The notes: generated from the letters alone by a model not told the origin. Shown: positions 15,668 to 24,287, counted from the first letter of the stretch. The stretch is DNA of 37,670 nt from Cognatilysobacter segetis (GCF_004359965.1 NZ_SMRQ01000033.1:1-37670), one strand, 5' to 3'. Numbers and translations: made by a program.

Positions 15668-16033
15668 ATGAGCGAACAGGACACGACCCTTTTCGGCAAG
15701 ATCATCCGTCGCGAGATCCCGGCGGACATCGTGTTCGAGAACGATGAGCTGATCGCCTTCCGCGACATCGCGCCCTCGGCACCCGTGCACGTGCTCTTCG
15801 TGCCGAAGACGCCGATCGCGTCGCTCGACGCCGCCACGCCGGATCACGCCGCGCTGCTGGGGCGCCTGATGATCGCCGCGGCCGAGTACGCGCGTTCGGA
15901 AGGCTTCGCGGAGGACGGCTATCGCGTCGTCATGAACTGCGGGCGTGATGCGGGGCAGACGGTGTTCCAGGTCCACCTGCATCTGCTCGCGGGTGCGCCG
16001 CTCGGCGGCTTCGGGGCACGCCACGCGCACTGA
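15668..16033 (+). CDS. HIT-family nucleotide-binding protein (HinT-like), variant HIT motif
   Basis: The 121-residue protein has the HinT-type layout: TLFGKIIRREIPADIVFEND at the N terminus, the FRDIAPSAPVHVLFVPK core, and the HIT motif near the C terminus. HinT proteins hydrolyse nucleoside phosphoramidates and acyl- or lysyl-AMP. Here the canonical His-x-His-x-His reads Gln101-Val-His103-Leu-His105: the nucleophilic middle His is kept, the first His is Gln. It begins 7 nt after recR and is probably in the dnaX-recR transcript. Confidence 0.9.
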   Translation: MSEQDTTLFGKIIRREIPADIVFENDELIAFRDIAPSAPVHVLFVPKTPIASLDAATPDHAALLGRLMIAAAEYARSEGFAEDGYRVVMNCGRDAGQTVFQVHLHLLAGAPLGGFGARHAH

Positions 16034-16059
16034 CCGCTTTTTTGGGCACGCAGAATGCA

Positions 16060-16083
16060 GAAGCCCGCCGATCGGCGGGCTTC
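16060..16083. terminator. Bidirectional hairpin between the HIT gene and slp
   Basis: GAAGCCCGCCG-AT-CGGCGGGCTTC is a perfect 11-bp stem between two converging genes. T tracts on either side are poor, so efficiency is uncertain. Confidence 0.65.
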
Positions 16084-16107
16084 GTGCATCGAGCGCTCAG
16101 GCGCCGA

Positions 16108-16593
16108 TCACCACCAGCCCCACCACGGCCACGGCGCCGGACGCTCGATCACGTCCACGCGCTGGCGCACCGGCCACAGGTAGACGACGTCGGCCGCGAG
16201 ACGCGGCAGGCGGTAGTCGTACTGCCCGATGCGACGCGTGTCGTAACCCTCGACGCGGCCGGTGAAGGTGACCTCGCGGTTCTTCTCGAACACCGCCGGG
16301 TCGTAGAAGCCCGTGCGGCAGGCGATGAAGCGTCCGCCCACGTCGTCGCTGGCCCAGTACGGGCGGCCCGATACGTCCAGCCGCGTCGAGATCATCTGGA
16401 AGCAGGTGCGGTTCGGCTGCGGCTCGACTTCGACGATGCGGCCACCCCAGCGCACGACGGCGCCGGTGCTGTCGCGCTCCACGGCCTCGCGCGGGGTGAT
16501 CGGGGTGAACTGCCCCTGCAGGGGCTGCGGTGCGGTCGCGCACGCGGCCAGCGAGGCGGCGAGTGCGACGACGAGCAGGGTCTTCGAATTCAT
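16108..16593 (-). CDS. Slp family outer-membrane lipoprotein
   Basis: The 161-residue precursor has a lipoprotein signal peptide with lipobox LAAC (Cys18). Asp is absent at +2 (sequence CATAP), so Lol-dependent sorting to the outer membrane is expected. The mature part resembles the Slp/YeaY family: TPITPREAVERDSTGAVVRW near the start and a C-terminal Trp-rich end (PAPWPWWGWW). Function in this lineage is not established; E. coli Slp is a starvation/acid-induced lipoprotein. The ATG at 16593 has GGAGG 4 nt upstream. It lies 35 bp after the transglutaminase gene and could be in the same operon. Confidence 0.85.
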   Translation of the reverse strand: MNSKTLLVVALAASLAACATAPQPLQGQFTPITPREAVERDSTGAVVRWGGRIVEVEPQPNRTCFQMISTRLDVSGRPYWASDDVGGRFIACRTGFYDPAVFEKNREVTFTGRVEGYDTRRIGQYDYRLPRLAADVVYLWPVRQRVDVIERPAPWPWWGWW

Positions 16594-16628
16594 ACGGCCT
16601 CCGGACGGGAGCGCGTCCAGCGCGGGAT

Positions 16629-18572
16629 TCAGGACGGCCGGTGGCGACCGAGATCGCGCACCAGCCGACGTGCGGACGCTCCGTCCGCGACACCGGCAGC
16701 GTAACGCGCCGCCGTGAAGCGGGCGGCGAGATCGCGCAGTTCGACCGCGTCCGGGCCGCGCGCTTTCGAGATCCGTTCAGCCCACGTCGTCGCCGGTTCA
16801 TGCGGGGCACGCCCCAGCCCGCGGCGGGCGTAGCGCCGATCGAGGCGGTGCCACGCGCGCAGAACGGGGTCGCGGTCGCGCGGACCGCGCAGGCCGAGCC
16901 AGACCATCAGGCCCAGCGCCAGCGACGAGACGGCGCCGAACAGCAGTGCGAGGTGCGTGGGGTCCATGCGGCGAAGGCCCAGCGGCGAGAAGAGCCGCGA
17001 CTGCCGGTCGGCGTCGAAGCCCAGCACCATGTCGTTCCAGTTCGTCCGCAGCCAGTCGCCGACCTGGCCCAATCCGCCGGGAGCCTGCAGCGTCTCGAAC
17101 AGGCCGCCCTCGGCCATCGGGACGTCGAGGGTGTCGTAGACGTTCTCGGGCGCCACCGCCGCCGTCGGATCCACGCGCACCCAGCCGCGGCCCTGCAGCC
17201 AGACCTCCGTCCAGGCGTGCGCGTCCATGCGGCGGATCATCCAGTAGCCGCCGAGGCGGTTCCATGTCCCGCCGACGTAACCCGTGACCACGCGCGTCGG
17301 GATGCCGGCGGCGCGCATGAGCAGCGTGAACGCGCCGGCGAAATGCTCGCAGTAGCCGGTGCGCGTGCGGAACAGGAAGTCGTCCATCGCGTCGCGGCCC
17401 AGCACGGGCGCCGAGATCGAATAGGCGAAGTCGCGATGGATCCAGTCGAGCGCGTAGTCGACGATCCTGCGGTCGTCGCGCAGCCTCGCGCGCAGCTCGC
17501 GGCCGAGCGCGACCGTGCGCGGATCGTGCCCGGACGGCAGCGCGAGCCCACGGAGGCGCTGCGACGCGTCGAGCACCGCGTCGAACGATTGCGGCTGCGC
17601 CGAGGTCATTGTCCAACGCGTGAGCGCGGCCATGGGGCGCGTCGTTCGCAGGCTGTAGTCGGACGTTGCGCGCGCGCCGTCGGGCACCGACAGCGGCAGG
17701 TCGAGCGCGACCAGCTGGGTGCGATCGGTCGGCTCCACGTCGAGCGTGTAGGTCCAGCGCCGCGTCGAGGGCACGAACGACGGCGGACGGGGCTCGCCGC
17801 CGCGGCCGCGGCGCCAGGTGCGACCGTCGAACTCCCATAACACGGGGCCGCGCCAGTACATGGCGGACTTCGGCGGCGTCGGGCCGATGAAGCGGGCGCG
17901 TGCGGCGACGCTGTCGTCGGCCAGCAGGTCGACCCAGTCGCCGGGCGACATGGTGTCGGAGAGTCCGACCTTGGCCTGCGCGCGCCCCGGCACGCCCCAC
18001 AGCGGCGTGGCGATGCGCGGGAACAGCCAGAAGATGGCGAAGGCCAGCGGAAGGCCGAGCAGCAGCAATCGCAGCGCGTGCTGGAACGGCAGGATGAAGC
18101 GCTCGGGCGGCATGCCGCCTTCGACGGCTGCGAGCCGCTGCAGGACGCCGAGCGCCAGCATCGCGCCGGTCAGGCCGAGCGCCAGCGACCACGGCCCCTG
18201 GTCGAGCAGGAAGGTGGAGAACGGCGCGAACAGCGCGAATCCGACCAGGCTGCGCGCATCGCGCAGGCTCGAGGTTTCGGACGGCTTGAGCGCGAGCATC
18301 GCCCCCAGCAGCGCACAGCCCGTGTCGCGGCCGAACTCGAAGCGGAACTGCGCACTCACGGCGACGACGATCGCGACCGCGAGCACGCCGCGCAGCAAGT
18401 TGGAGAGCGGTCGCCGCCAGGACAGTCCGGTGATGACGAGTGCGGTCGCGGCGATCGCGAGCGACGTCGGCCCGGGCAACTGCAGCAGCAGCGGCGCGAG
18501 GCAGACGGCCGCGACGAGCAGCGCCCAGCGGCGACTCGCCTCGTCGAGTGGCGGCGCGGCGTGCTCAGCCAT
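16629..18572 (-). CDS. TgpA-like membrane transglutaminase
   Basis: The 647-residue membrane protein matches the TgpA family. Several N-terminal membrane segments fall within about residues 14-200, followed by a periplasmic DUF3488-type region. The transglutaminase-like domain carries the Cys-His-Asp triad in GYCEHFAGAF, RMDAHAWTEVWL and WVRVDPTAAVAPE. A final membrane segment (LALLFGAVSSLALGLMVWLG) precedes a cytoplasmic tail. Pseudomonas TgpA is needed for viability, but its substrate is unknown. It overlaps the DUF58 gene start-to-stop by 8 nt and is third in the moxR-DUF58-tgpA operon. Confidence 0.92.
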   Translation of the reverse strand: MAEHAAPPLDEASRRWALLVAAVCLAPLLLQLPGPTSLAIAATALVITGLSWRRPLSNLLRGVLAVAIVVAVSAQFRFEFGRDTGCALLGAMLALKPSETSSLRDARSLVGFALFAPFSTFLLDQGPWSLALGLTGAMLALGVLQRLAAVEGGMPPERFILPFQHALRLLLLGLPLAFAIFWLFPRIATPLWGVPGRAQAKVGLSDTMSPGDWVDLLADDSVAARARFIGPTPPKSAMYWRGPVLWEFDGRTWRRGRGGEPRPPSFVPSTRRWTYTLDVEPTDRTQLVALDLPLSVPDGARATSDYSLRTTRPMAALTRWTMTSAQPQSFDAVLDASQRLRGLALPSGHDPRTVALGRELRARLRDDRRIVDYALDWIHRDFAYSISAPVLGRDAMDDFLFRTRTGYCEHFAGAFTLLMRAAGIPTRVVTGYVGGTWNRLGGYWMIRRMDAHAWTEVWLQGRGWVRVDPTAAVAPENVYDTLDVPMAEGGLFETLQAPGGLGQVGDWLRTNWNDMVLGFDADRQSRLFSPLGLRRMDPTHLALLFGAVSSLALGLMVWLGLRGPRDRDPVLRAWHRLDRRYARRGLGRAPHEPATTWAERISKARGPDAVELRDLAARFTAARYAAGVADGASARRLVRDLGRHRPS

Positions 18573-19518
18573 CGGGCATCAGTGCGAGCGCGCGCAGGCA
18601 GGCATGCCGATGCGCGGGACCGCGATCGGGCCCGATCGGCGGCTGCGCCGGCAGCGTGAGGCGGTAGCGGCGGCCGTCGCGTTCGGCATCCTCGACCCAG
18701 CGCGCCAGCCGGGCGATCCGTGCCTCGTGCGCCACGCCGTGCAGCTCGCGCCAGTCGAGGTCGATGTCGGTGCCGGCCGGCTGCTCGAACTCGCGCACGA
18801 GCAAGGCCCCGCGTCGCGCCGACGGCTTCCATGCGATGGCGCGGCGCGAATCGCCGGTGCGGTAGTTGCGCAGGTGGTGCACGTCGTCGCCCGCGGCCTG
18901 CAGCCGCCGCGAGGCCGGGTCGCCGGAGCCGGCGGGTAGCGGCATCGCCACCGGATCCGGCGCGGGGTACACGAGCAGCGGCGTGTCCGGCCACGCGTAG
19001 GACCAGGCGCGCGCGATACCCAGCGGCCAGGTCGTCGACACGCGCAGCCGCGGCACGTCGATCCAGCCGCGGTGGCGGGTCGGAAGTTCGAGCACCGCTT
19101 CGCCCGCGCCACCGCGCATCGCGAGCCCCGCGGCCCCGCCGTCGTCGTAATCGACCTTCAGCCCCGAACGCGGACGGCGGTCGTCGACGCGCGCGTGCAC
19201 GCGAAGGTGCAGGGGCTGGCCCGCGGGAACCGGCTCGGCGTCGACCGCGGTGATGGCGACCCCGCTGAGCTGCAGCTGCGCGGATACCAGGCTCGCCACC
19301 GCGGCGCCCGCGAGCAGGAACGCCATCAGCAGGGCGGGGTTGTTGTTGTAGTTGAGCGCGCCGACCGACATCACCGCGAGCAACGTGGCGAAGAACAGGC
19401 CGAACCGCGTGGGCAGGACGTAGATGCGGCGCCGGTCGAAGCGGATCGGCAGCGATTCCTGGCGGCGCGGCCGCGCCAGCGCGAGCAGACGCCGACGAAG
19501 GCCCCGCGTCGGTGCCAT
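18565..19518 (-). CDS. DUF58 domain-containing protein
   Basis: The 317-residue protein has two adjacent membrane segments (about residues 38-75) and a cytoplasmic/periplasmic beta-rich part. The DUF58 core follows, with the signature block DDVHHLRNYRTGDSRRAIAW and downstream LLVREFEQPAGTDIDLDW. DUF58 proteins are constant companions of MoxR ATPases and are thought to act with them in envelope-linked complexes. The start codon overlaps the moxR stop by 1 nt (TGATG). Confidence 0.92.
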   Translation of the reverse strand: MAPTRGLRRRLLALARPRRQESLPIRFDRRRIYVLPTRFGLFFATLLAVMSVGALNYNNNPALLMAFLLAGAAVASLVSAQLQLSGVAITAVDAEPVPAGQPLHLRVHARVDDRRPRSGLKVDYDDGGAAGLAMRGGAGEAVLELPTRHRGWIDVPRLRVSTTWPLGIARAWSYAWPDTPLLVYPAPDPVAMPLPAGSGDPASRRLQAAGDDVHHLRNYRTGDSRRAIAWKPSARRGALLVREFEQPAGTDIDLDWRELHGVAHEARIARLARWVEDAERDGRRYRLTLPAQPPIGPDRGPAHRHACLRALALMPDG

Positions 19519-20468
19519 CAGTCCACCGGCACCGAATGCAGGATCGCCTTGGCGACCGCGCCGTCGCTGCCGGCATCGGCATCGACCACGAGGCGATGGG
19601 ACGCGACATGGCAGAACAGCGCCTGCACATCTTCCGGCACCACGTGCAGGCGACCGAGCAGCAGCGCATGCGCACGCGAGGCCCGCAGCAGCGCCAGGCC
19701 CGCGCGCGGCGAGAGCCCCACGCGCACGCCCGGATGCCGGCGGCTGCGCGCCAGCAGCGCCTGCACGTAGGCGATCAGCGCATCGCTCGCGTGCACCTGC
19801 GCCACCGCCGCGCGCACGGCGTCGAATTCGCCGTCCGCGAAGCAGGGCATCACGTCGGCAATGAGGACGCGGCGGTCCGTGCCCGCCAGCAGTTCGCGTT
19901 CGGCGTCTTCGCCCGGGTACCCCAGAGACAGCCGCAGCAGGAAGCGGTCGAGCTGCGAATCCGGCAGCGGATAGGTGCCCGAGAGGTCGACCGGGTTCTG
20001 CGTGGCGATCACGAAGAACGGCGAGGGCAGGGCATGCGTGGTGCCGTCGATGGTGACCTGGTGCTCGGCCATCGCCTCGAGCAGCGCGCTCTGCGTGCGC
20101 GGCGGCGCGCGATTGATCTCGTCGGCCAGCAGCACCTGCGTGAACACCGGGCCCGGGTGGAACTCGAACGCCTGCCGCGCCGCGTCGAATACCGAGACGC
20201 CGAGGATGTCCGCCGGCAGCAGGTCGGAGGTGAACTGCACGCGCTGGAACTGCAGGCCCACCGTGGCGGCGAGCGCATGCGCCAGCGTGGTCTTGCCCAG
20301 TCCCGGCAGGTCCTCGATGAGGATGTGCCCGTCCGCGAGCAGTGCGACGAACGCGAGCCGCACCTCGTGCGACTTGCCGAGCAGCAGGGTGTTGACCTGC
20401 GTCTGCGCGCGGTCAAGGGCGTTGCGAAGGGGTTGCGATAGCATGCTCGCCGCCGTGCCCGAGGCCAT
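19518..20468 (-). CDS. MoxR family AAA+ ATPase
   Basis: This is a chaperone-like AAA+ ATPase of the MoxR group, which usually activates or assembles partner proteins with VWA or DUF58 domains. The 316-residue product has Walker A LPGLGKTTLA, Walker B VLLADEINRAPPRTQSALLEAM, sensor 1 FVIATQNP and the arginine-rich block DRFLLRLSLGYP. A C-terminal lid with GLSPRAGLALLRASRA follows. The ATG at 20468 has GGAG 7 nt upstream. It is first in the operon with DUF58 and the transglutaminase, and divergent from the GT39 gene across 63 bp. Confidence 0.93.
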   Translation of the reverse strand: MASGTAASMLSQPLRNALDRAQTQVNTLLLGKSHEVRLAFVALLADGHILIEDLPGLGKTTLAHALAATVGLQFQRVQFTSDLLPADILGVSVFDAARQAFEFHPGPVFTQVLLADEINRAPPRTQSALLEAMAEHQVTIDGTTHALPSPFFVIATQNPVDLSGTYPLPDSQLDRFLLRLSLGYPGEDAERELLAGTDRRVLIADVMPCFADGEFDAVRAAVAQVHASDALIAYVQALLARSRRHPGVRVGLSPRAGLALLRASRAHALLLGRLHVVPEDVQALFCHVASHRLVVDADAGSDGAVAKAILHSVPVD

Positions 20469-20531
20469 GTCGTCTCCGCGCACTGGATTCCTGGCGGCAT
20501 CGATGCCGCCGATCGAGTGTAGCGAGGTCGG

Positions 20532-22385
20532 ATGAGGATGCAGTCGGAGCCCGGTGCGGCGCATGCGCGTCGCCTGTTCTGGGCGCTTTGGTCTGTCGTG
20601 CTGCTGGTGAAGCTCGTCGTGGCGGCGCGGTTGCCGCTGTTCGTGGACGAGGCCTTCTACTGGCAGGAAGGGCAGCACCTGGCCGCCGCGTATTCCGACC
20701 TGCCGGGCCTCACTGCGTGGATGACGCGGCTGGGCGTGGCGATCGGCGGCCAGCACCTGCTCGCCCTGCGGTTGCCGTTCCTCGCGGTGGCGGCACTGGT
20801 GCCGCTGCTGCTCGTGCGCATCACGCGCCGCACCTTCGGCGAGGCCGAGGCCTGGGTCGCCGGCACGTTCGCGCTGCTGCTGCCGCTCGCCGGAACCCTC
20901 GGCCTGCTCGCGGTGCCCGACGCGATGATGGCGCTCGCCACGCTGCTGTGCATGGACGCCGGCGCCTGCCTGCTGCGCCGCGTGGACGCGCTCCATGCGC
21001 TCGAACTCGCGCTCGGGCTCGCCCTCGGTGCGCTCAGCCACTACCGGTTCATCGCGGTGATCGCCGTCGGTTTTGTCGCGTTGCTCGCGTTGCCGGAGGG
21101 TCGCCGCGTGCTGAAGGACGCACGCGTGCTGATCGCCATCGCGCTGGGCGCCGCCGCCTGGACCCCGCTGGTGTGGTGGAACTACGACAACGCCGATGCC
21201 GGCCTGCGCTTCCAGCTCGTCGATCGCCACCCGTGGGCGTTCCATGCGAGCGGGCTGTGGTTCATCGCGATCCAGGCCTTGCTGGTGACGCCGCTGCTGT
21301 TCGTCGGCCTGCTGCGCGCGGGGCGCGAGGAGCTCCGCAGCCCGCTGCTGAGCGCACGCTGGTTCGCGCTGCTGGGCCTGCTCGTGATCGCCGGCTTCTT
21401 CGCGCTGGGCTTCTTCGCCGACACCGAGCGCGTGAGCTTCCACTGGCCGCTCCCCGGCTACCTCGCGCTGATCCCGCTCCTGCCTCGTCTGCTGGGGACG
21501 GCTGCGCCCTGGCTGCGCCGCGCCACCGCCGCTGTCGCCGGTGTCGGGCTCGTGGTCGTGCTCGGCTATTACGTCGCGGTTTCGCTGCCGGACGTGCGGG
21601 CGCGGTCCGCGGCGGAGAAGTGGTACCCGGCCAATTTCGCCGGCTGGGACGAGGCGGCCCACGCCGTCCGCGACGAGTTGCGCACCCTGCCGGCTGGAAC
21701 GCGCGTCGTCGCCGACAACTTCAAGCTCGGCGCCGAGCTCGGCTTCGCGCTCGACGATCCGCGCATCGCGGTACTCGACCATCCGCTCAACCGTAAGCAC
21801 GGCCGCGCACCGCAGCTGCACCTGTGGGGCCTGGACGCGGATCCGCGCGCGCTGGTCGAGCAGGGCCCGGTGCTTCTCGCGGTCGGCGTCAGCGAGGTCG
21901 AATTCAAGCACCTGCACCGGCGCTATCTGGAACTATGCCGGCGCGTCGGTCCGTTGCCCGCGCCGCGGATACTCAACGTCGACCATGGGCGCCAGCGGCT
22001 CGCGCTGTTCCGCATCGAGCGGCCCACGAACGGCGCCTGCACCGCGCCCGCGCTGGCGTGGATCGACCGGCCTGCCGCGGGGGCGACCGTCGGCCCCCGC
22101 TTCGAGGTCACCGGCTGGGCGTTCCGCCAGGGCGTCGGCCTCGCGCGCGTCGAAGCCACGCTCGACGGTCGCGTGGTCGCGGCGCTGAAGTACGGGCTGC
22201 CCTACGAAGGGCTCGACGCGTCGTGGCCGGGGCTCGCCGATCCGAACGCGCCGCGACTGGGCTTCCGTGGCGCCGTCGACGCCACCGGCGTCTCGCCCGG
22301 GCGCCACTGGCTCGGCCTGCGCCTGCACGGACTCGACGGCGCGGTCGAGGCATGGCCGGAAGTCCCGGTGGACATCCGCCGCTGA
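20532..22385 (+). CDS. GT39-type (ArnT/PMT-like) membrane glycosyltransferase with C-terminal beta-sandwich domain
   Basis: The 617-residue protein is a polytopic transferase using a polyprenyl-phosphate sugar. The first loop carries the catalytic acidic pair in LPLFVDEAFYWQEGQHLA (Asp-Glu, about residues 39-40). About ten further membrane segments run to residue 360. A soluble region follows (about 365-500), and the last 120 residues begin IDRPAAGATVGPRFEVTGWAF, an Ig-like beta-sandwich pattern, and contain a YGLPYEGLDASWPG segment. Members modify lipid A, glycans or proteins; the substrate here is unknown. Such a C-terminal domain is unusual for this family. Confidence 0.85.
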   Translation: MRMQSEPGAAHARRLFWALWSVVLLVKLVVAARLPLFVDEAFYWQEGQHLAAAYSDLPGLTAWMTRLGVAIGGQHLLALRLPFLAVAALVPLLLVRITRRTFGEAEAWVAGTFALLLPLAGTLGLLAVPDAMMALATLLCMDAGACLLRRVDALHALELALGLALGALSHYRFIAVIAVGFVALLALPEGRRVLKDARVLIAIALGAAAWTPLVWWNYDNADAGLRFQLVDRHPWAFHASGLWFIAIQALLVTPLLFVGLLRAGREELRSPLLSARWFALLGLLVIAGFFALGFFADTERVSFHWPLPGYLALIPLLPRLLGTAAPWLRRATAAVAGVGLVVVLGYYVAVSLPDVRARSAAEKWYPANFAGWDEAAHAVRDELRTLPAGTRVVADNFKLGAELGFALDDPRIAVLDHPLNRKHGRAPQLHLWGLDADPRALVEQGPVLLAVGVSEVEFKHLHRRYLELCRRVGPLPAPRILNVDHGRQRLALFRIERPTNGACTAPALAWIDRPAAGATVGPRFEVTGWAFRQGVGLARVEATLDGRVVAALKYGLPYEGLDASWPGLADPNAPRLGFRGAVDATGVSPGRHWLGLRLHGLDGAVEAWPEVPVDIRR

Positions 22386-22388
22386 ATC

Positions 22389-22970
22389 TCAGGGCAGGTC
22401 GAACCCCGCCGCGCGCAGCAGCCGCGCGGTGGCGATCAGTGGCAGTCCGACCAGCCCCGTCGGATCCTCCGTCTCGATCGCATCGAACAGCGCGATGCCC
22501 AGGCCTTCGGACTTGAAGCTGCCGGCGCAGTCGAGCGGTCGCTCGGCAGCGACGTAGCGCTCGATCTCGACCGCGGTGAGCGCGCGGAAGCGCACGACGG
22601 TGCGATCCACGTGCAGCCCGATCTCGGACTCGCCGCGCATCACGCAGAGCGCCGTCAGGAACTCCACGCTCTTCCCGGACATCGCCGCGAGCTGCTCGCA
22701 GGCGCGCTCCGGCACGCCGGGTTTGCCGAGCACGCGCCCGTCGAACGCCGCGAGCTGGTCCGAGCCGATCACGCAGTCGTCGGGCCGCGCCCGCGCGACG
22801 GCCGCGGCCTTGGCGCGGGCGAGGCGCACCACGAGATCGCCGGGCGCCTCATCGCGCAGCGGTGTTTCGTCGACCCCGGGCGCCGCGCAGTCGAAGGGCA
22901 CACCCAGGCGCGACAGCAGTTCGCGGCGGTAGCGCGAGGTCGACGCCAGTACCAGCGCCGCGTCAGTCAC
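22389..22970 (-). CDS. yceF: Maf/YceF family 7-methyl-GTP pyrophosphatase
   Basis: YceF hydrolyses 7-methyl-GTP to the monophosphate, a house-cleaning role. The 193-residue product has LASTSRYRRELLSRLGVPF at the N terminus, PGVDETPLRDEAP, and the YceF-type IGSDQLAAFDGRVLGKPG. The late SFKSEGLGIALFDAIETEDP block carries the catalytic-region residues. It starts at a GTG (22970) inside the end of the upstream gene, overlapping by 8 nt. It converges on the GT39 gene with only 3 bp between stop codons. Confidence 0.92.
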   Translation of the reverse strand: MTDAALVLASTSRYRRELLSRLGVPFDCAAPGVDETPLRDEAPGDLVVRLARAKAAAVARARPDDCVIGSDQLAAFDGRVLGKPGVPERACEQLAAMSGKSVEFLTALCVMRGESEIGLHVDRTVVRFRALTAVEIERYVAAERPLDCAGSFKSEGLGIALFDAIETEDPTGLVGLPLIATARLLRAAGFDLP

Positions 22971-23328
22971 GCGGCAGCCTCGCTTCCTCGATGCGCATGA
23001 GCTGCTGGTCGATGCGGACGCGCGCCTCGTGGATCGCGTCGCGCACCTCGGCCAGCTGGGCGGGCGTGGCGCCGTCCCCATGGTCGCGGAGCCACAGCCG
23101 CTGGCGCAGCATCTCCCGCATCGCGTCGCCGACCGGATTGGGGCCGTGGTCGCCCGCCACCGCCTCGATTTCGGCACGGGCGATGCGCAGGCGGTCCTCC
23201 AGCGCGTCGGCCGCGTCCAGCACCTCGCGCACCGCGCGCTGGTGGGGTGACATGCGGCGGGGGCGGCGCAACAGGACGAAGGCGACGGCGGCCACCAGGG
23301 CGGCCAGGAGCAGGGCGACGGCGGTCAC
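22963..23328 (-). CDS. Small membrane-anchored protein of unknown function
   Basis: The chosen start is GTG at 23328, which has GGAG 6 nt upstream and opens straight into a hydrophobic anchor (VTAVALLLAALVAAVAFVLL, residues 1-20), then LRRPRRMS. The remainder (121 residues in all) is a charged, helical, coiled-coil-like region (EDRLRIARAEIEAVAG, RVRIDQQLMRIEEARL). A longer reading from 23412 lacks a ribosome site. The protein would be N-in with its soluble part in the cytoplasm, given the flanking Arg residues. I do not recognise a family. Confidence 0.7.
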   Translation of the reverse strand: MTAVALLLAALVAAVAFVLLRRPRRMSPHQRAVREVLDAADALEDRLRIARAEIEAVAGDHGPNPVGDAMREMLRQRLWLRDHGDGATPAQLAEVRDAIHEARVRIDQQLMRIEEARLPRD

Positions 23329-23405
23329 GAAGGTCTCCGGATCGGTCCCGCAGTCTGCCGCGCGCCATGTCGACGCGGCAATGCGGGGTGGCGACGGCCC
23401 GCGGT

Positions 23406-23434
23406 TTGACACGTCCGGGCCGGCTCCCTACCAT
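23406..23434 (+). promoter_or_regulatory. Sigma-70 promoter of the yceD-rpmF unit
   Basis: TTGACA (23406-23411) is a perfect -35, followed after exactly 17 bp by TACCAT (23429-23434). Transcription should start near 23441, only a few nt before the yceD ATG at 23445. It is the best consensus promoter in the window. Confidence 0.8.
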
Positions 23435-23444
23435 TTCGCGCCTT

Positions 23445-23975
23445 ATGTCCTCGGAATCGTCCCGCTCGCCGGTCCCCGAGACCCTGGACGCGTGGCGCCA
23501 GGTGACGGCTCGCCGTGGGATCGAGGGCCGGGTTCCGTTGGCCTCGCTGCGCCGGCTTTCGAGCCTGCTCGACGGGCCTGAAGGGGACGTCCGCTTCTCT
23601 CTGGATTTCGACCGCGACGAGTTCGGCATCGCGTATGTCGAGGTCCAGGCGGACGCCGAACTGCCGCTGGTCTGCCAGCGCACGCTCGAGCGTTTCATGA
23701 TGCCGGTCCGCATCGACCAGCGCATGGGCCTGATCCGGGACGAAACGGAGGAGGCCGGGCTGCCGCCCGGTTACGAGGCGTTGCTGGTCGATCCCAGCGG
23801 TGAGCTCGGTACGCTCGACCTGGTCGAGGACGAACTGATCCTCGCCGTGCCGGTCGTCCCGGTGCGGCCGGGCAGCGAAGCGGTCGAGCAGGAGTGGGGA
23901 ACCGACGAGGTCGTCGAGGCTGAAAAGCCGAATCCATTCGCCGCGCTCGCCGCGCTGAAGAAGAAGCCGGAGTAG
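23445..23975 (+). CDS. yceD: YceD family protein (DUF177; large ribosomal RNA accumulation protein)
   Basis: The 176-residue acidic protein matches the YceD/DUF177 family, implicated in 23S rRNA accumulation and nearly always encoded next to rpmF. It shows SLRRLSSLLDGPEGDVRFSL, the PLVCQRTLERF block (with the conserved Cys), VEDELILAVPVVP, and a C-terminal NPFAALAALKKK tail. The start lies immediately downstream of a strong promoter, so the leader is minimal or absent. An in-frame reading extending to 23247 is not credible. Confidence 0.93.
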   Translation: MSSESSRSPVPETLDAWRQVTARRGIEGRVPLASLRRLSSLLDGPEGDVRFSLDFDRDEFGIAYVEVQADAELPLVCQRTLERFMMPVRIDQRMGLIRDETEEAGLPPGYEALLVDPSGELGTLDLVEDELILAVPVVPVRPGSEAVEQEWGTDEVVEAEKPNPFAALAALKKKPE

Positions 23976-24024
23976 CCCACGGGCTCACGCAACCCCGCCA
24001 GTGGCTTCGGCCGCCGGGCTGGGC

Positions 24025-24030
24025 GATAAT
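24025..24030 (+). promoter_or_regulatory. Probable internal -10 element of rpmF
   Basis: GATAAT lies 62 bp before the rpmF ATG, predicting a leader of about 57 nt. It would give the ribosomal protein gene expression independent of the yceD promoter. Confidence 0.5.
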
Positions 24031-24092
24031 TTCCTTCTTTCGGCCAGGGCCGCCATGCCCGACGCCGCCACACGTTTCACCGGAGCACCCCG

Positions 24093-24287
24093 ATGGCTGT
24101 CCAGAAGTCCCGCGTTTCCCCCTCCCGCCGTGGCATGCGCCGCGCCCACGACGCGCTGAGCCCGAAGCAGCTGGCGACCGACCCGACGACCGGCGAGACG
24201 CACCTGCGCCACCACGTCACGGCCGACGGCTACTACCGCGGCAAGAAGGTCATCGAGACCCGTTCGAAGGTCGTCGACGAGGAGTGA
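24093..24287 (+). CDS. rpmF: 50S ribosomal protein L32
   Basis: L32 is a small component of the large subunit near the exit tunnel region. The 64-residue product has the typical [20 protein letters not shown] start and the [20 protein letters not shown] core. It is the zinc-free type: the CxxC pairs of the zinc-binding form are absent. CGGAG lies 6 nt before the ATG. Confidence 0.97.
   Translation: MAVQKSRVSPSRRGMRRAHDALSPKQLATDPTTGETHLRHHVTADGYYRGKKVIETRSKVVDEE

Noticed and set aside
20466-21917. Extension of moxR upstream to 21917 on the minus strand
   Set aside because: It would run opposite the GT39 gene. The true start at 20468 has a good ribosome site and fits MoxR length.
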